Below are positions 1 through 5,450 of a DNA stretch of 5,450 bases, piece after piece. Position 1 is the stretch's first letter. The number at the start of each line of letters is the position of its first letter. Origin of the DNA: an uncultured bacterium (GTDB lineage Bacteria > Bacteroidota > Bacteroidia > CAILMK01); contig CAILMK010000343.1 of assembly GCA_903835275.1 (NCBI GenBank), positions 1 to 5,450 of the forward strand. Reading direction: 5' to 3'. The notes beneath the pieces are model-generated. The model worked only from the letters and a program-made list of their open reading frames with translations, made no database searches and had not been told where the DNA came from. A program made the translations under genes and the position numbers.

Positions 1-1
1 G

Positions 2-1789
2 CCTAAAATTTTGGTATCATTTCTGGTACTGAGGCTCATAACCTTTTTTGTATCTAAAACGTATCATGGAGTCATCCGGTATACAAGTACCCAGGATGCC
101 AAGCGTATTTTCCTCGCACTTACGGGCGGTACTCTGGTATATGCCAGTTTTAACTTCATATGGTATTTCAATAAGGGAGAAGAGTTGGTTCCCTGGTCAA
201 TAGTTATATTCGAATATTTTTCCACCGCTTTGATGATGAGCTCTTTCCGCTTATTTGTCAAGATCGTTTATGCTGAAATCAAGACAATTGATGTTGAAAG
301 AAAGAACATGGTGGTTTATGGTGCTGGCGAATCTGGTCTGATTACTAAACGTACTGTGGACCAGGATAAGGATAGCAGGCTTAAAGTCATATGCTTCCTT
401 GATGATGATCCAAAGAAAAGAGAAAAAACCCTTGAAGGTTTAAAGATATATCATACGTTTCAGGATTTTGATTTGATCCTTAGCAAATTCAAAGTAGATG
501 AACTAATTATTTCCATTCAGGACCTGAACAGAAAAAGAAAAGAGGAAATTGTTGATATGTGCCTCAAGCACAAGATCATCGTTAAAACTGTTCCTCCTGC
601 TACGGACTGGATCAATGGGGAATTCAGCGCTAAGCAATTAAAGAACATTAAGATAGAGGACCTCTTAGAACGTGATCCTATTGAACTTGACCAGGAAGCC
701 ATTTCCGGTCAATTGAATGACAAGGTGGTACTTATTACAGGAGCCTGCGGATCTATAGGAAGCGAATTGGTAAGGCAGGTGATAAAATTTTATCCTCGCC
801 TCGTAGTTCTTGTGGACCAGTCAGAAACTCCACTGTATGAACTACAGCTTGAATTGAAGGAAAAAAGCAATTATGTGGATTTTAAGGTTGCGATAGCAGA
901 TATTCGGAATTACGATAGAATGGAGGACATTATTTCCACATATCGTCCGGAGATTATTTATCATGCAGCTGCCTATAAGCACGTTCCATTGATGGAAGAA
1001 AATCCAAATGAGGCTGTTTGCACAAATGTTGGAGGGACGCGTAATGTTGCCGATCTTGCTGTGAAGCACCATGTGGATACATTCGTGTTTATTTCCACGG
1101 ACAAGGCAGTGAATCCTACCAATGTTATGGGTGCAAGTAAAAGGATCGCTGAAATTTACGTTCAATCACTGAATGCAGAACTTGAAAGAAGAAAGGGTAT
1201 TCACCATACAAGGTTCATAACTACCCGTTTCGGTAATGTATTGGGCTCCAATGGCTCGGTACTTCCCCGTTTCAGGAAGCAATTGGAAAGCGGCGGCCCT
1301 ATTACTGTAACGCATCCTGAAATAACGCGTTATTTTATGACGATTCCCGAATCCTGTCAATTGATCCTTGAAGCCGGAATGATGGGCAGGGGTGGAGAGA
1401 TCTATGTTTTTGACATGGGTGAATCCGTGAAAATTGTAGACCTTGCCCGTAAAATGATCAGCTTGTCAGGTTTCAAAATTGGCCAGGATATCCAGATAGT
1501 ATATACAGGGTTGCGTCCGGGAGAGAAGATCAGGGAAGAACTTTTGAATAACAAGGAAAAAACACTTGCAACCCACCATCCCAAGATTATGATAGGCAAG
1601 GTGCGTGAATATCCTTTTGACCTGGTTGAAAAAGAAACCAATGAAATATTACAAATGCCGGGAAATTCAAAGGAAAAGGAGATCGTTGCAAAGATGAAAT
1701 CCATTGTTCCTGAATTCCTTTCTAATAATTCAATTTTTGAAGAACTGGATAAAATTCCTTTTTCTTCAGAATTGAACATCAAAAATTAA
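2..1789 (+). CDS. Membrane-anchored NDP-sugar 4,6-dehydratase, CapD/WbpM/PglF type (5' partial)
   Basis: Members of this family convert UDP-GlcNAc or a related sugar nucleotide to the 4-keto-6-deoxy sugar, an early step for capsule, O-antigen or glycan-linker sugars, at the inner face of the cytoplasmic membrane. The frame is open to the left edge, so the true start and probably one or more N-terminal membrane helices lie outside. A TTG at 11 is only the first possible in-window start; residues are numbered from it. Visible parts are hydrophobic segments at about 1-14, 33-53 and 60-87, a first Rossmann-like domain with GAGESG at 104-109, and the SDR dehydratase domain with the NAD-binding loop TGACGSIG at 243-250. 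STDK at 362-365 and M373-x-x-x-K377 follow. Met in place of the usual SDR Tyr is typical of the FlaA1/PglF/WbpM class. The family is certain; the exact sugar substrate cannot be read from the sequence. Confidence 0.93.
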   Translation, partial: PKILVSFLVLRLITFFVSKTYHGVIRYTSTQDAKRIFLALTGGTLVYASFNFIWYFNKGEELVPWSIVIFEYFSTALMMSSFRLFVKIVYAEIKTIDVERKNMVVYGAGESGLITKRTVDQDKDSRLKVICFLDDDPKKREKTLEGLKIYHTFQDFDLILSKFKVDELIISIQDLNRKRKEEIVDMCLKHKIIVKTVPPATDWINGEFSAKQLKNIKIEDLLERDPIELDQEAISGQLNDKVVLITGACGSIGSELVRQVIKFYPRLVVLVDQSETPLYELQLELKEKSNYVDFKVAIADIRNYDRMEDIISTYRPEIIYHAAAYKHVPLMEENPNEAVCTNVGGTRNVADLAVKHHVDTFVFISTDKAVNPTNVMGASKRIAEIYVQSLNAELERRKGIHHTRFITTRFGNVLGSNGSVLPRFRKQLESGGPITVTHPEITRYFMTIPESCQLILEAGMMGRGGEIYVFDMGESVKIVDLARKMISLSGFKIGQDIQIVYTGLRPGEKIREELLNNKEKTLATHHPKIMIGKVREYPFDLVEKETNEILQMPGNSKEKEIVAKMKSIVPEFLSNNSIFEELDKIPFSSELNIKN

Positions 1790-1809
1790 TGTTCCTGAAA
1801 AATTAATTC

Positions 1810-1817
1810 TATATTTG
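1810..1817 (+). promoter_or_regulatory. Candidate Bacteroidota -7 promoter element for the lipoprotein gene
   Basis: TATATTTG matches the TAnnTTTG -7 consensus of the Bacteroidota housekeeping sigma factor. It lies 17 nt before the ATG at 1835, so the 5' leader would be about 10 nt. I could not find a convincing -33 TTTG at the expected distance, and the gap is AT-rich, so a chance match is possible. No terminator separates the dehydratase gene from the lipoprotein gene, so read-through may also contribute. Confidence 0.5.
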
Positions 1818-1834
1818 CCGTTCAACTTAACGCT

Positions 1835-2524
1835 ATGAAAAGACAATATTTAATCCTGTTTCTATTATCCGCACTCGTTATCGGTTTTTCCTGCTCTAAG
1901 AAAAAGTCCGATACTCCAACTACTACCAGTACAAGTACAACCGGTTCTACCACAAGTACTACTAGTACAACTAGTACCACGAGCACTACCAGTACCTTGC
2001 CTACTGCCAATTCCATGGGGATGGTGGCTATTGCCGGGAATCAGAATGATTCAGCAATTAATATGCAGTTGAATTTTCAACCCAAACATATTACAAACAG
2101 TACAACCACAGTGAATGGTACTGTAACACCGATTACATCCAGTATTTCAATATTTTGTGATACAGTCCGTGCATCAAATGGAGACTCTTTTTCAGTGGAC
2201 ATTACCATGAATATTAACAGTGATACAAAGCAAGTCTATACTGTTGATGGCTCTACCAATTCCATTACGATTTATTTTACAGATGTTTCCAATAGGGGAC
2301 GTGGAGGAAAGAATAAAGCGAATATCCTTTATGGACAAGCATATGATGGAGCCAACGGGGTTATAGATCTTCAATCTTCCGGTGCTCAATTTCAAGTTAA
2401 AGATGGTGGAATTTGCATGGGTAAATTCAACGCGTACTTCAGTATTGCCGGAGATAAGCATAGCGGATTTACTGTTAATGCTAACAGTGGACTTTTCTCC
2501 ACCATAGTAGCCATAACTAAATAA
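1835..2524 (+). CDS. Putative lipoprotein with Ser/Thr-rich linker, function unknown
   Basis: The 229-residue product has a lipoprotein signal peptide: MKRQ, a hydrophobic stretch to about residue 18, then C20 followed by SKKKSD. The lipobox GFSC is relaxed, as is common in Bacteroidota, and I see no clear acidic surface-export signal after the cysteine. Residues 29-54 are almost pure Ser/Thr with five STT triplets at 38-52, probably a flexible spacer holding the rest away from the membrane. Residues 58-229 are polar, Gly/Asn/Ser/Thr-rich and appear beta-rich, with two further cysteines (C108, C194) that could form a disulfide. I do not recognise the C-terminal domain and assign no function. 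The gene starts 45 nt after the dehydratase stop, has its own possible promoter, and ends just before a terminator. The signal peptide makes the start secure. Confidence 0.85.
   Translation: MKRQYLILFLLSALVIGFSCSKKKSDTPTTTSTSTTGSTTSTTSTTSTTSTTSTLPTANSMGMVAIAGNQNDSAINMQLNFQPKHITNSTTTVNGTVTPITSSISIFCDTVRASNGDSFSVDITMNINSDTKQVYTVDGSTNSITIYFTDVSNRGRGGKNKANILYGQAYDGANGVIDLQSSGAQFQVKDGGICMGKFNAYFSIAGDKHSGFTVNANSGLFSTIVAITK
1946..1996 (+). repeat. 9-bp coding tandem repeat (STT triplets) in the lipoprotein gene
   Basis: About 5.7 units of nine bases, of the form AGT-ACN-ACN, encode Ser-Thr-Thr triplets (residues 38-54). The units differ almost only at synonymous positions: the first serine is TCT, one is AGC, the others AGT, and the threonine codons vary in the third base. 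The amino-acid pattern is kept while the DNA has drifted. Confidence 0.85.
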
Positions 2525-2545
2525 TTAGAACTTTAATTTATACTG

Positions 2546-2573
2546 AAACCCGCTTTTTTAGCGGGTTTTTTTT
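2546..2573 (+). terminator. Intrinsic terminator after the lipoprotein gene
   Basis: AAACCCGC at 2546-2553 pairs perfectly with GCGGGTTT at 2561-2568 around a 7-nt loop (TTTTTTA). The stem runs into a tract of eight T's at 2566-2573. The hairpin lies 21 nt after the lipoprotein stop and separates the envelope genes from the paa operon. Only the + orientation ends in a long U tract. Confidence 0.9.
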
Positions 2574-2669
2574 GTTGCTATTTTCACCGATTGATTGTCA
2601 AAATCTACATTTCGCGTCTGCGGAAGGAAAATATTTTGAAGCATCCAAACCAAAACTCAAATATATTAC

Positions 2670-2677
2670 TATCTTTG
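2670..2677 (+). promoter_or_regulatory. Promoter -7 element of the tetR-paaABC operon
   Basis: TATCTTTG matches the Bacteroidota TAnnTTTG consensus and ends 20 nt before the regulator's ATG. Transcription would start at about 2683-2686, inside the palindrome that follows. A clear -33 TTTG is missing at normal spacing; the nearest TTTG (2635-2638) is about ten bases too far upstream. A weak -33 is plausible, and the position between a terminator and the first gene supports the call. Confidence 0.7.
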
Positions 2678-2678
2678 C

Positions 2679-2692
2679 CTAACGAACGTTAG
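2679..2692 (+). promoter_or_regulatory. Candidate PaaR-type TetR operator (14-bp inverted repeat)
   Basis: CTAACG and CGTTAG form a perfect inverted repeat of 6-bp arms around a 2-nt centre (AA). The site begins one base after the -7 element, spans the expected transcription start and ends 5 nt before the ATG of the TetR gene, an ideal place for autorepression. It fits CNAACGNNCGTTNG, the pattern I recall for Thermus thermophilus PaaR, whose ligand is phenylacetyl-CoA. The palindrome is seen directly; its recognition by the adjacent TetR protein is inferred. Confidence 0.75.
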
Positions 2693-2697
2693 CTAAT

Positions 2698-3282
2698 ATG
2701 GCAGAGTTGATTCAGAAAACGCGCAAAGAGCATATCCGTGAAGTAGCTGAAAGCCTTTTCAGAAGGCAGGGTTATCCTGCTACTTCCATGAGGCAATTGG
2801 CTGGTGAATTGGGTATTGAAGCGGCAAGCGTTTATAGCCACATCAAATCCAAGGAAGAAATACTCAGGGATATTTGCTTCGATATGGCTAAGGAGTTCTT
2901 CAATGAGGCTGAGATCATTCAGAATCTGAATATGGATGCGGAGTCGCGCCTGAGGGCAGCCATTACGGCACATATTAAAGTTATAACGCACAATATTGAT
3001 GCGTCAGCTGTTTTCTTCCATGACTGGAGGCATTTAAGCGAACCCTATATAAATGACTTCAGGGTTTTGCGCATGCAATACCAAACCTATTTGCGATCCA
3101 TTATCAAGCAGGGAATTCTTGAAGGCGTTTTCAATAAATCTGATGAAAAATTTACGGTGCTGACCATTCTCTCCGCTATGAACTGGACCTATGAATGGTA
3201 CAAACCTGATGGTAAAATGACCTATCAGGAAATAGCCAATAACCTGGCTGATATTTTAATTAACGGACTAAAAAATTCTTAA
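2698..3282 (+). CDS. TetR-family transcriptional regulator, probable PaaR-like repressor of the paa operon
   Basis: This 194-residue protein has the length and layout of a TetR repressor. The N-terminal DNA-binding domain covers about residues 8-55, with a helix-turn-helix from T29 to H48: SMRQLAGELG, then a recognition helix around AASVYSHI and the usual K50-S-K52 after it. The C-terminal part is a helical ligand-binding and dimer domain ending in W167-Y-K-P-D-G and a final amphipathic helix, a pattern common in TetR proteins near acyl-CoA catabolic genes. It is the first gene of the operon, 22 nt upstream of paaA on the same strand. A palindromic operator sits over its own promoter, so it probably represses itself and paaABC and is released by phenylacetyl-CoA. 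The family is certain; the ligand is inferred from context and the operator. The start lies right after the operator and has no Shine-Dalgarno sequence. Confidence 0.92.
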   Translation: MAELIQKTRKEHIREVAESLFRRQGYPATSMRQLAGELGIEAASVYSHIKSKEEILRDICFDMAKEFFNEAEIIQNLNMDAESRLRAAITAHIKVITHNIDASAVFFHDWRHLSEPYINDFRVLRMQYQTYLRSIIKQGILEGVFNKSDEKFTVLTILSAMNWTYEWYKPDGKMTYQEIANNLADILINGLKNS

Positions 3283-3304
3283 TAACCTATAAACATTAGA
3301 TATT

Positions 3305-4294
3305 ATGTACGGAGGTGGTTACGTAGACGAAAAAGAAAGGGCGAAGGATCCTATTATAAAGGACGATCCTGAAAAACTCGCCATTTTTGAGGCAAGGATT
3401 GCAGCAGGTGAAAAAGTGGAGCCCAGCGACTGGATGCCTGCCGATTATCGCAAGCAATTGATCAGGATGATTGAGCAGCATGCCCATTCTGAGATCATTG
3501 GTGCTTTGCCTGAGGGAACATGGATCACACGTGCACCAAGTTTCAAGCGCAAAATGGCGATCATGGCAAAAGTGCAGGATGAAATTGGCCACGGACAAAT
3601 GCTGTATAGTGCTTGTGAAACATTAGGCAAGTCTAGGGAGGAAATGCTGAACGATCTTATTTCAGGCAAGAGCAAATATTCAAATGTGTTTAATTACCCT
3701 GCCAAAACCTGGGCGGATGTTGCAGTAATAGGCTTCCTGATTGATGCAGCTGCCATAGTAAACCAGGTGCTAAATAGCAAGGGTTCGTATGGACCTTATT
3801 GCAGGGCACTTGAAAGGATTTGCTACGAGGAAGCATTCCATCTTAAGCAAGGACATGATGCATTCGTAGCCCTCGCAGTAGGAAGTCCTTCCCAAAGGGC
3901 AATGCTGCAGGATGCACTTAACCGCTGGTGGAAACCGATCATTCACTTTTTTGGTCCGTCTGATAAGATGAGCGTGCATACAGAAAGGCTTATGCGCTGG
4001 AAGGTGAAAATGGCTTCCAATGATGATATGCGTAACCAGTTTTTAAGTACTTATGTACCTAAAATAAGGGAACTGGGATTGACTATTCCTGATCCTGATT
4101 TAAAGAAAGATGAAGTTACCGGTGAATGGACTTTTGGTGATCCGGACTGGGATGAATTTTTCCGGGTTATCAATGGTGACGGGCCGTGCAATAAAGAACG
4201 CCTGGCAGTACGCTGGTGGGCTGCTGAACATGGTAAGTGGGTTAGGCGCGCATTACTGAATCCAAATGAAAAATACGTGGTGCCGTTGGCATAA
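3305..4294 (+). CDS. paaA: Phenylacetyl-CoA 1,2-epoxidase, catalytic subunit PaaA
   Basis: PaaA is the diiron oxygenase subunit of the PaaABCE complex. It uses O2 and electrons delivered from NADPH through PaaE to form ring-1,2-epoxyphenylacetyl-CoA in the cytoplasm. The 329-residue sequence follows E. coli PaaA closely from WMPADYRK (43-50) through NEKYVVP near the C-terminus. Ferritin-like diiron ligands are visible: E63 in HAHSE, E93-x-x-H96 in DEIGHG, probably D147 in FLIDAAA, and E176-x-x-H179 in EEAFH. All six positions are intact, so the enzyme should be active. Other family blocks present include [15 protein letters not shown] and CNKERL. Compared with E. coli PaaA (about 309 residues), it carries some 20 extra residues at the N-terminus, Gly-rich then highly charged. 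The start has no Shine-Dalgarno and lies 22 nt after the regulator gene, without a promoter of its own that I can see. Confidence 0.97.
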   Translation: MYGGGYVDEKERAKDPIIKDDPEKLAIFEARIAAGEKVEPSDWMPADYRKQLIRMIEQHAHSEIIGALPEGTWITRAPSFKRKMAIMAKVQDEIGHGQMLYSACETLGKSREEMLNDLISGKSKYSNVFNYPAKTWADVAVIGFLIDAAAIVNQVLNSKGSYGPYCRALERICYEEAFHLKQGHDAFVALAVGSPSQRAMLQDALNRWWKPIIHFFGPSDKMSVHTERLMRWKVKMASNDDMRNQFLSTYVPKIRELGLTIPDPDLKKDEVTGEWTFGDPDWDEFFRVINGDGPCNKERLAVRWWAAEHGKWVRRALLNPNEKYVVPLA

Positions 4295-4297
4295 TTA

Positions 4298-4332
4298 ATA
4301 ACTTATAACTCATAATTTATAACTCATAACTA
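4298..4332 (+). repeat. Five tandem heptamers in the paaA-paaB gap
   Basis: Five consecutive 7-base units start at 4298, 4305, 4312, 4319 and 4326: ATAACTT, ATAACTC, ATAATTT, ATAACTC, ATAACTA. The consensus is ATAACTN, and units 2-3 are nearly repeated by units 4-5 (14-bp period). The array begins 3 nt after the paaA stop and ends 4 nt before the paaB ATG, filling nearly the whole gap. It contains no Shine-Dalgarno-like sequence, strong hairpin or promoter element. Its role is unknown; an AT-rich unstructured leader helping translation of paaB is one possibility. Confidence 0.85.
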
Positions 4333-4336
4333 TCAA

Positions 4337-4711
4337 ATGAATATTATCAGTTTAGATCCGAGGGTAAACAGGATGGGCCTCAATACAGACGAAACAGGAG
4401 CTCCAATTTCTGCTAATGAAGAGGGAAGTACTTATGAAGTATTTCACCAGAAAAAGAAAGGAGCGCAGCATACACACGTTGGTATTGTTCATGCTCCAAA
4501 TCCGGAAATGGCAATTTTAATGGCAAAGGAAAGCTTTGCAAGAAGAGGGCAAACCTCTAATATTTGGGTGGTAAAAAGCTCAGATGTTTATGCAACAAGT
4601 TATGAAGATGCTGATATGTTTGACACAACACCTGAGAAGGTTCATCGCGAAGCATCTGCATACAAATTAAGAGACAAAATTGAAAACTATAAAGAACAAC
4701 ACAATGGCTGA
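4337..4711 (+). CDS. paaB: Phenylacetyl-CoA 1,2-epoxidase subunit PaaB
   Basis: PaaB is the small non-catalytic subunit of the phenylacetyl-CoA epoxidase, thought to bridge or stabilise PaaA-PaaC assemblies. The core matches the family: YEVF at 33-36, then the QHTHVGIVHA block, MAKESFARRG, and IWVVKSSDV, as in E. coli PaaB. The protein has 124 residues against about 95 in E. coli. Roughly 24 extra residues precede YEVF, containing LDPRVNRM, and the C-terminus ends in a charged helix-like tail. An internal Met at residue 13 could be an alternative start, but the longer form keeps the LDPRVNR segment and starts just after the heptamer repeat. The stop codon lies inside the beginning of paaC, so the two are probably translationally coupled. 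Confidence 0.95.
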   Translation: MNIISLDPRVNRMGLNTDETGAPISANEEGSTYEVFHQKKKGAQHTHVGIVHAPNPEMAILMAKESFARRGQTSNIWVVKSSDVYATSYEDADMFDTTPEKVHREASAYKLRDKIENYKEQHNG

Positions 4712-5450
4712 GAAAGAATACACAGAAGCATTGAAGGAATTGCTTTACAAGATGGCAGATGACCAGTATATATTTGGTCACCGTACCTCTGAATGGATAG
4801 GTATAGGCCCTATTCTTGAAGAAGATATCGCCTTTGGTTCACTGGCACAAGATAAGGTAGGTCACGCCTACAATCTTTACCAGTTATTGAATAACCTTGG
4901 CGAAGCCGATGCAGACAAGCTTGTTTTCGGACGCGAGGAAAAGGAATATAAATGTTCTCATTTATCAGAATTGCCCATTGGGGAATATGATTTCGCAATA
5001 GTGCGTCATTTTCTTTTTGATCATGCTGAATACTCAAGATTCGGTATACTGGAAAGCAGTTCTTACCAGCCTCTTGCCAATCTTGCCCGCAAATTCAGGA
5101 CAGAGATCAAGTACCATATTTTTCATGCAAATACCTGGCTAAAACAATTAGCCAATGGAAATGAGGAAAGCAAAAATAAAATGCAATCAGCATTGAATTA
5201 TGCATATCCTTATGCAATGGGGATTTTTGAAGAGGGTCCTTATGAAGATGTATTGAAATCAGAGGGTATTTTTCAGGGTGAGGCAGCTTTGAAAAACCAA
5301 TGGCTGGAGAATGTAAATTCCTTCATTGAAAGTACAGGACTGAAAGTCCCTGAAGTTAAAGATACAACTATAGGAATGGGTGGAAGAAAGGGTTATCATA
5401 CCGAATATTTTGTTCCGCTTCTCAAAGAAATGAAAGAAGTATTTGTAACC
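4704..5450 (+). CDS. paaC: Phenylacetyl-CoA 1,2-epoxidase subunit PaaC (3' partial)
   Basis: PaaC is the structural ferritin-like partner of PaaA in the epoxidase complex. The frame is open from the ATG at 4704 to the window's end, 249 codons, and starts MAEKEYTEALKE. Family blocks are RTSEW (27-31), AQDKVGHA (48-55), FDHAEYSRF (105-113), EIKYH (134-138), KMQ followed by ALNYA, and near the right edge GGRKGYHTEY. The last block lies about 15-30 residues from the end in E. coli PaaC (248 residues), so only a few codons should be missing. Aligned to PaaA, the glutamate iron ligands are replaced (Q21, K51, I135), consistent with a subunit that binds no catalytic diiron. The start overlaps the end of paaB by 8 nt. 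Full certainty on the family; the stop is not seen. Confidence 0.96.
   Translation, partial: MAEKEYTEALKELLYKMADDQYIFGHRTSEWIGIGPILEEDIAFGSLAQDKVGHAYNLYQLLNNLGEADADKLVFGREEKEYKCSHLSELPIGEYDFAIVRHFLFDHAEYSRFGILESSSYQPLANLARKFRTEIKYHIFHANTWLKQLANGNEESKNKMQSALNYAYPYAMGIFEEGPYEDVLKSEGIFQGEAALKNQWLENVNSFIESTGLKVPEVKDTTIGMGGRKGYHTEYFVPLLKEMKEVFVT

Noticed and set aside
1321..1334. Perfect 14-bp palindrome AATAACGCGTTATT, resembling the operator half-sites
   Set aside because: It lies within conserved coding sequence of the dehydratase (ITRYF) and lacks the 2-nt centre of the CTAACG-AA-CGTTAG site, so it is probably a codon-driven coincidence.
1402..1782. Reverse-strand open frame of 126 codons, with a similar one of 107 codons at 842-1165
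   Set aside because: Both lie wholly antisense to a well-conserved dehydratase, have no recognisable domain and no promoter; they are shadows of the real gene.
1781..1807. Direct repeat AAAAATTAAT (1781-1790 and 1798-1807), also palindromic in part
   Set aside because: It is very AT-rich, one copy overlaps the dehydratase stop, and no hairpin with a T tract forms; too little information to call a site.
1822..2016. Reverse-strand open frame rich in Val and Leu
   Set aside because: It is the antisense of the Ser/Thr repeat of the lipoprotein gene; AGTACNACN read backwards gives Val/Leu runs.
3283..3304. Possible separate promoter for paaA in the gap after the regulator gene
   Set aside because: The 22-nt gap contains no TAnnTTTG element and no terminator precedes it, so co-transcription with the regulator is simpler.
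4769..4776. TATATTTG, a TAnnTTTG -7 match
   Set aside because: It lies inside paaC codons for Gln-Tyr-Ile-Phe-Gly, 65 nt after the start, with no gene start just downstream.

Overview
The window looks like chromosomal DNA of a Bacteroidota bacterium, most likely in or near the Chitinophagaceae or Sphingobacteriales. Four things point there: moderate-to-low GC with AT-rich intergenic gaps, no recognisable Shine-Dalgarno sequence before any of the five starts, two matches to the Bacteroidota -7 promoter element TAnnTTTG, and a lipoprotein with a relaxed lipobox. The genus is an inference. All genes are on the + strand.

Positions 1-2573 hold the end of a surface-polysaccharide or envelope segment. 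First comes a membrane-anchored NDP-sugar 4,6-dehydratase of the CapD/WbpM/PglF type, whose 5' end lies outside the window. A small lipoprotein of unknown function follows, with a Ser/Thr-rich tandem-repeat linker and its own candidate promoter. A strong intrinsic terminator (2546-2573) closes this block.

Positions 2574-5450 hold the start of a phenylacetate catabolic operon. A TAnnTTTG promoter (2670-2677) is followed at once by a 14-bp inverted repeat, CTAACGAACGTTAG, which should act as an operator. Then come a TetR-family regulator, paaA, paaB and paaC, with gaps of 22 and 42 nt and finally an 8-nt overlap. paaC runs off the right edge a few codons short of its expected end. PaaA is the diiron catalytic subunit of phenylacetyl-CoA 1,2-epoxidase, PaaC its structural partner and PaaB a small bridging subunit. 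PaaD and PaaE, and the later ring-opening and beta-oxidation genes, would be expected beyond the window.

The main regulatory observation is that the operator fits CNAACGNNCGTTNG, the site I recall for the phenylacetyl-CoA-responsive repressor PaaR of Thermus thermophilus. This suggests an autoregulated paaR-paaABC unit with an operator conserved between distant phyla. A second oddity is a five-unit heptamer tandem repeat filling the paaA-paaB gap. I see no wholly new system here. The core is a known pathway with some lineage-specific details.
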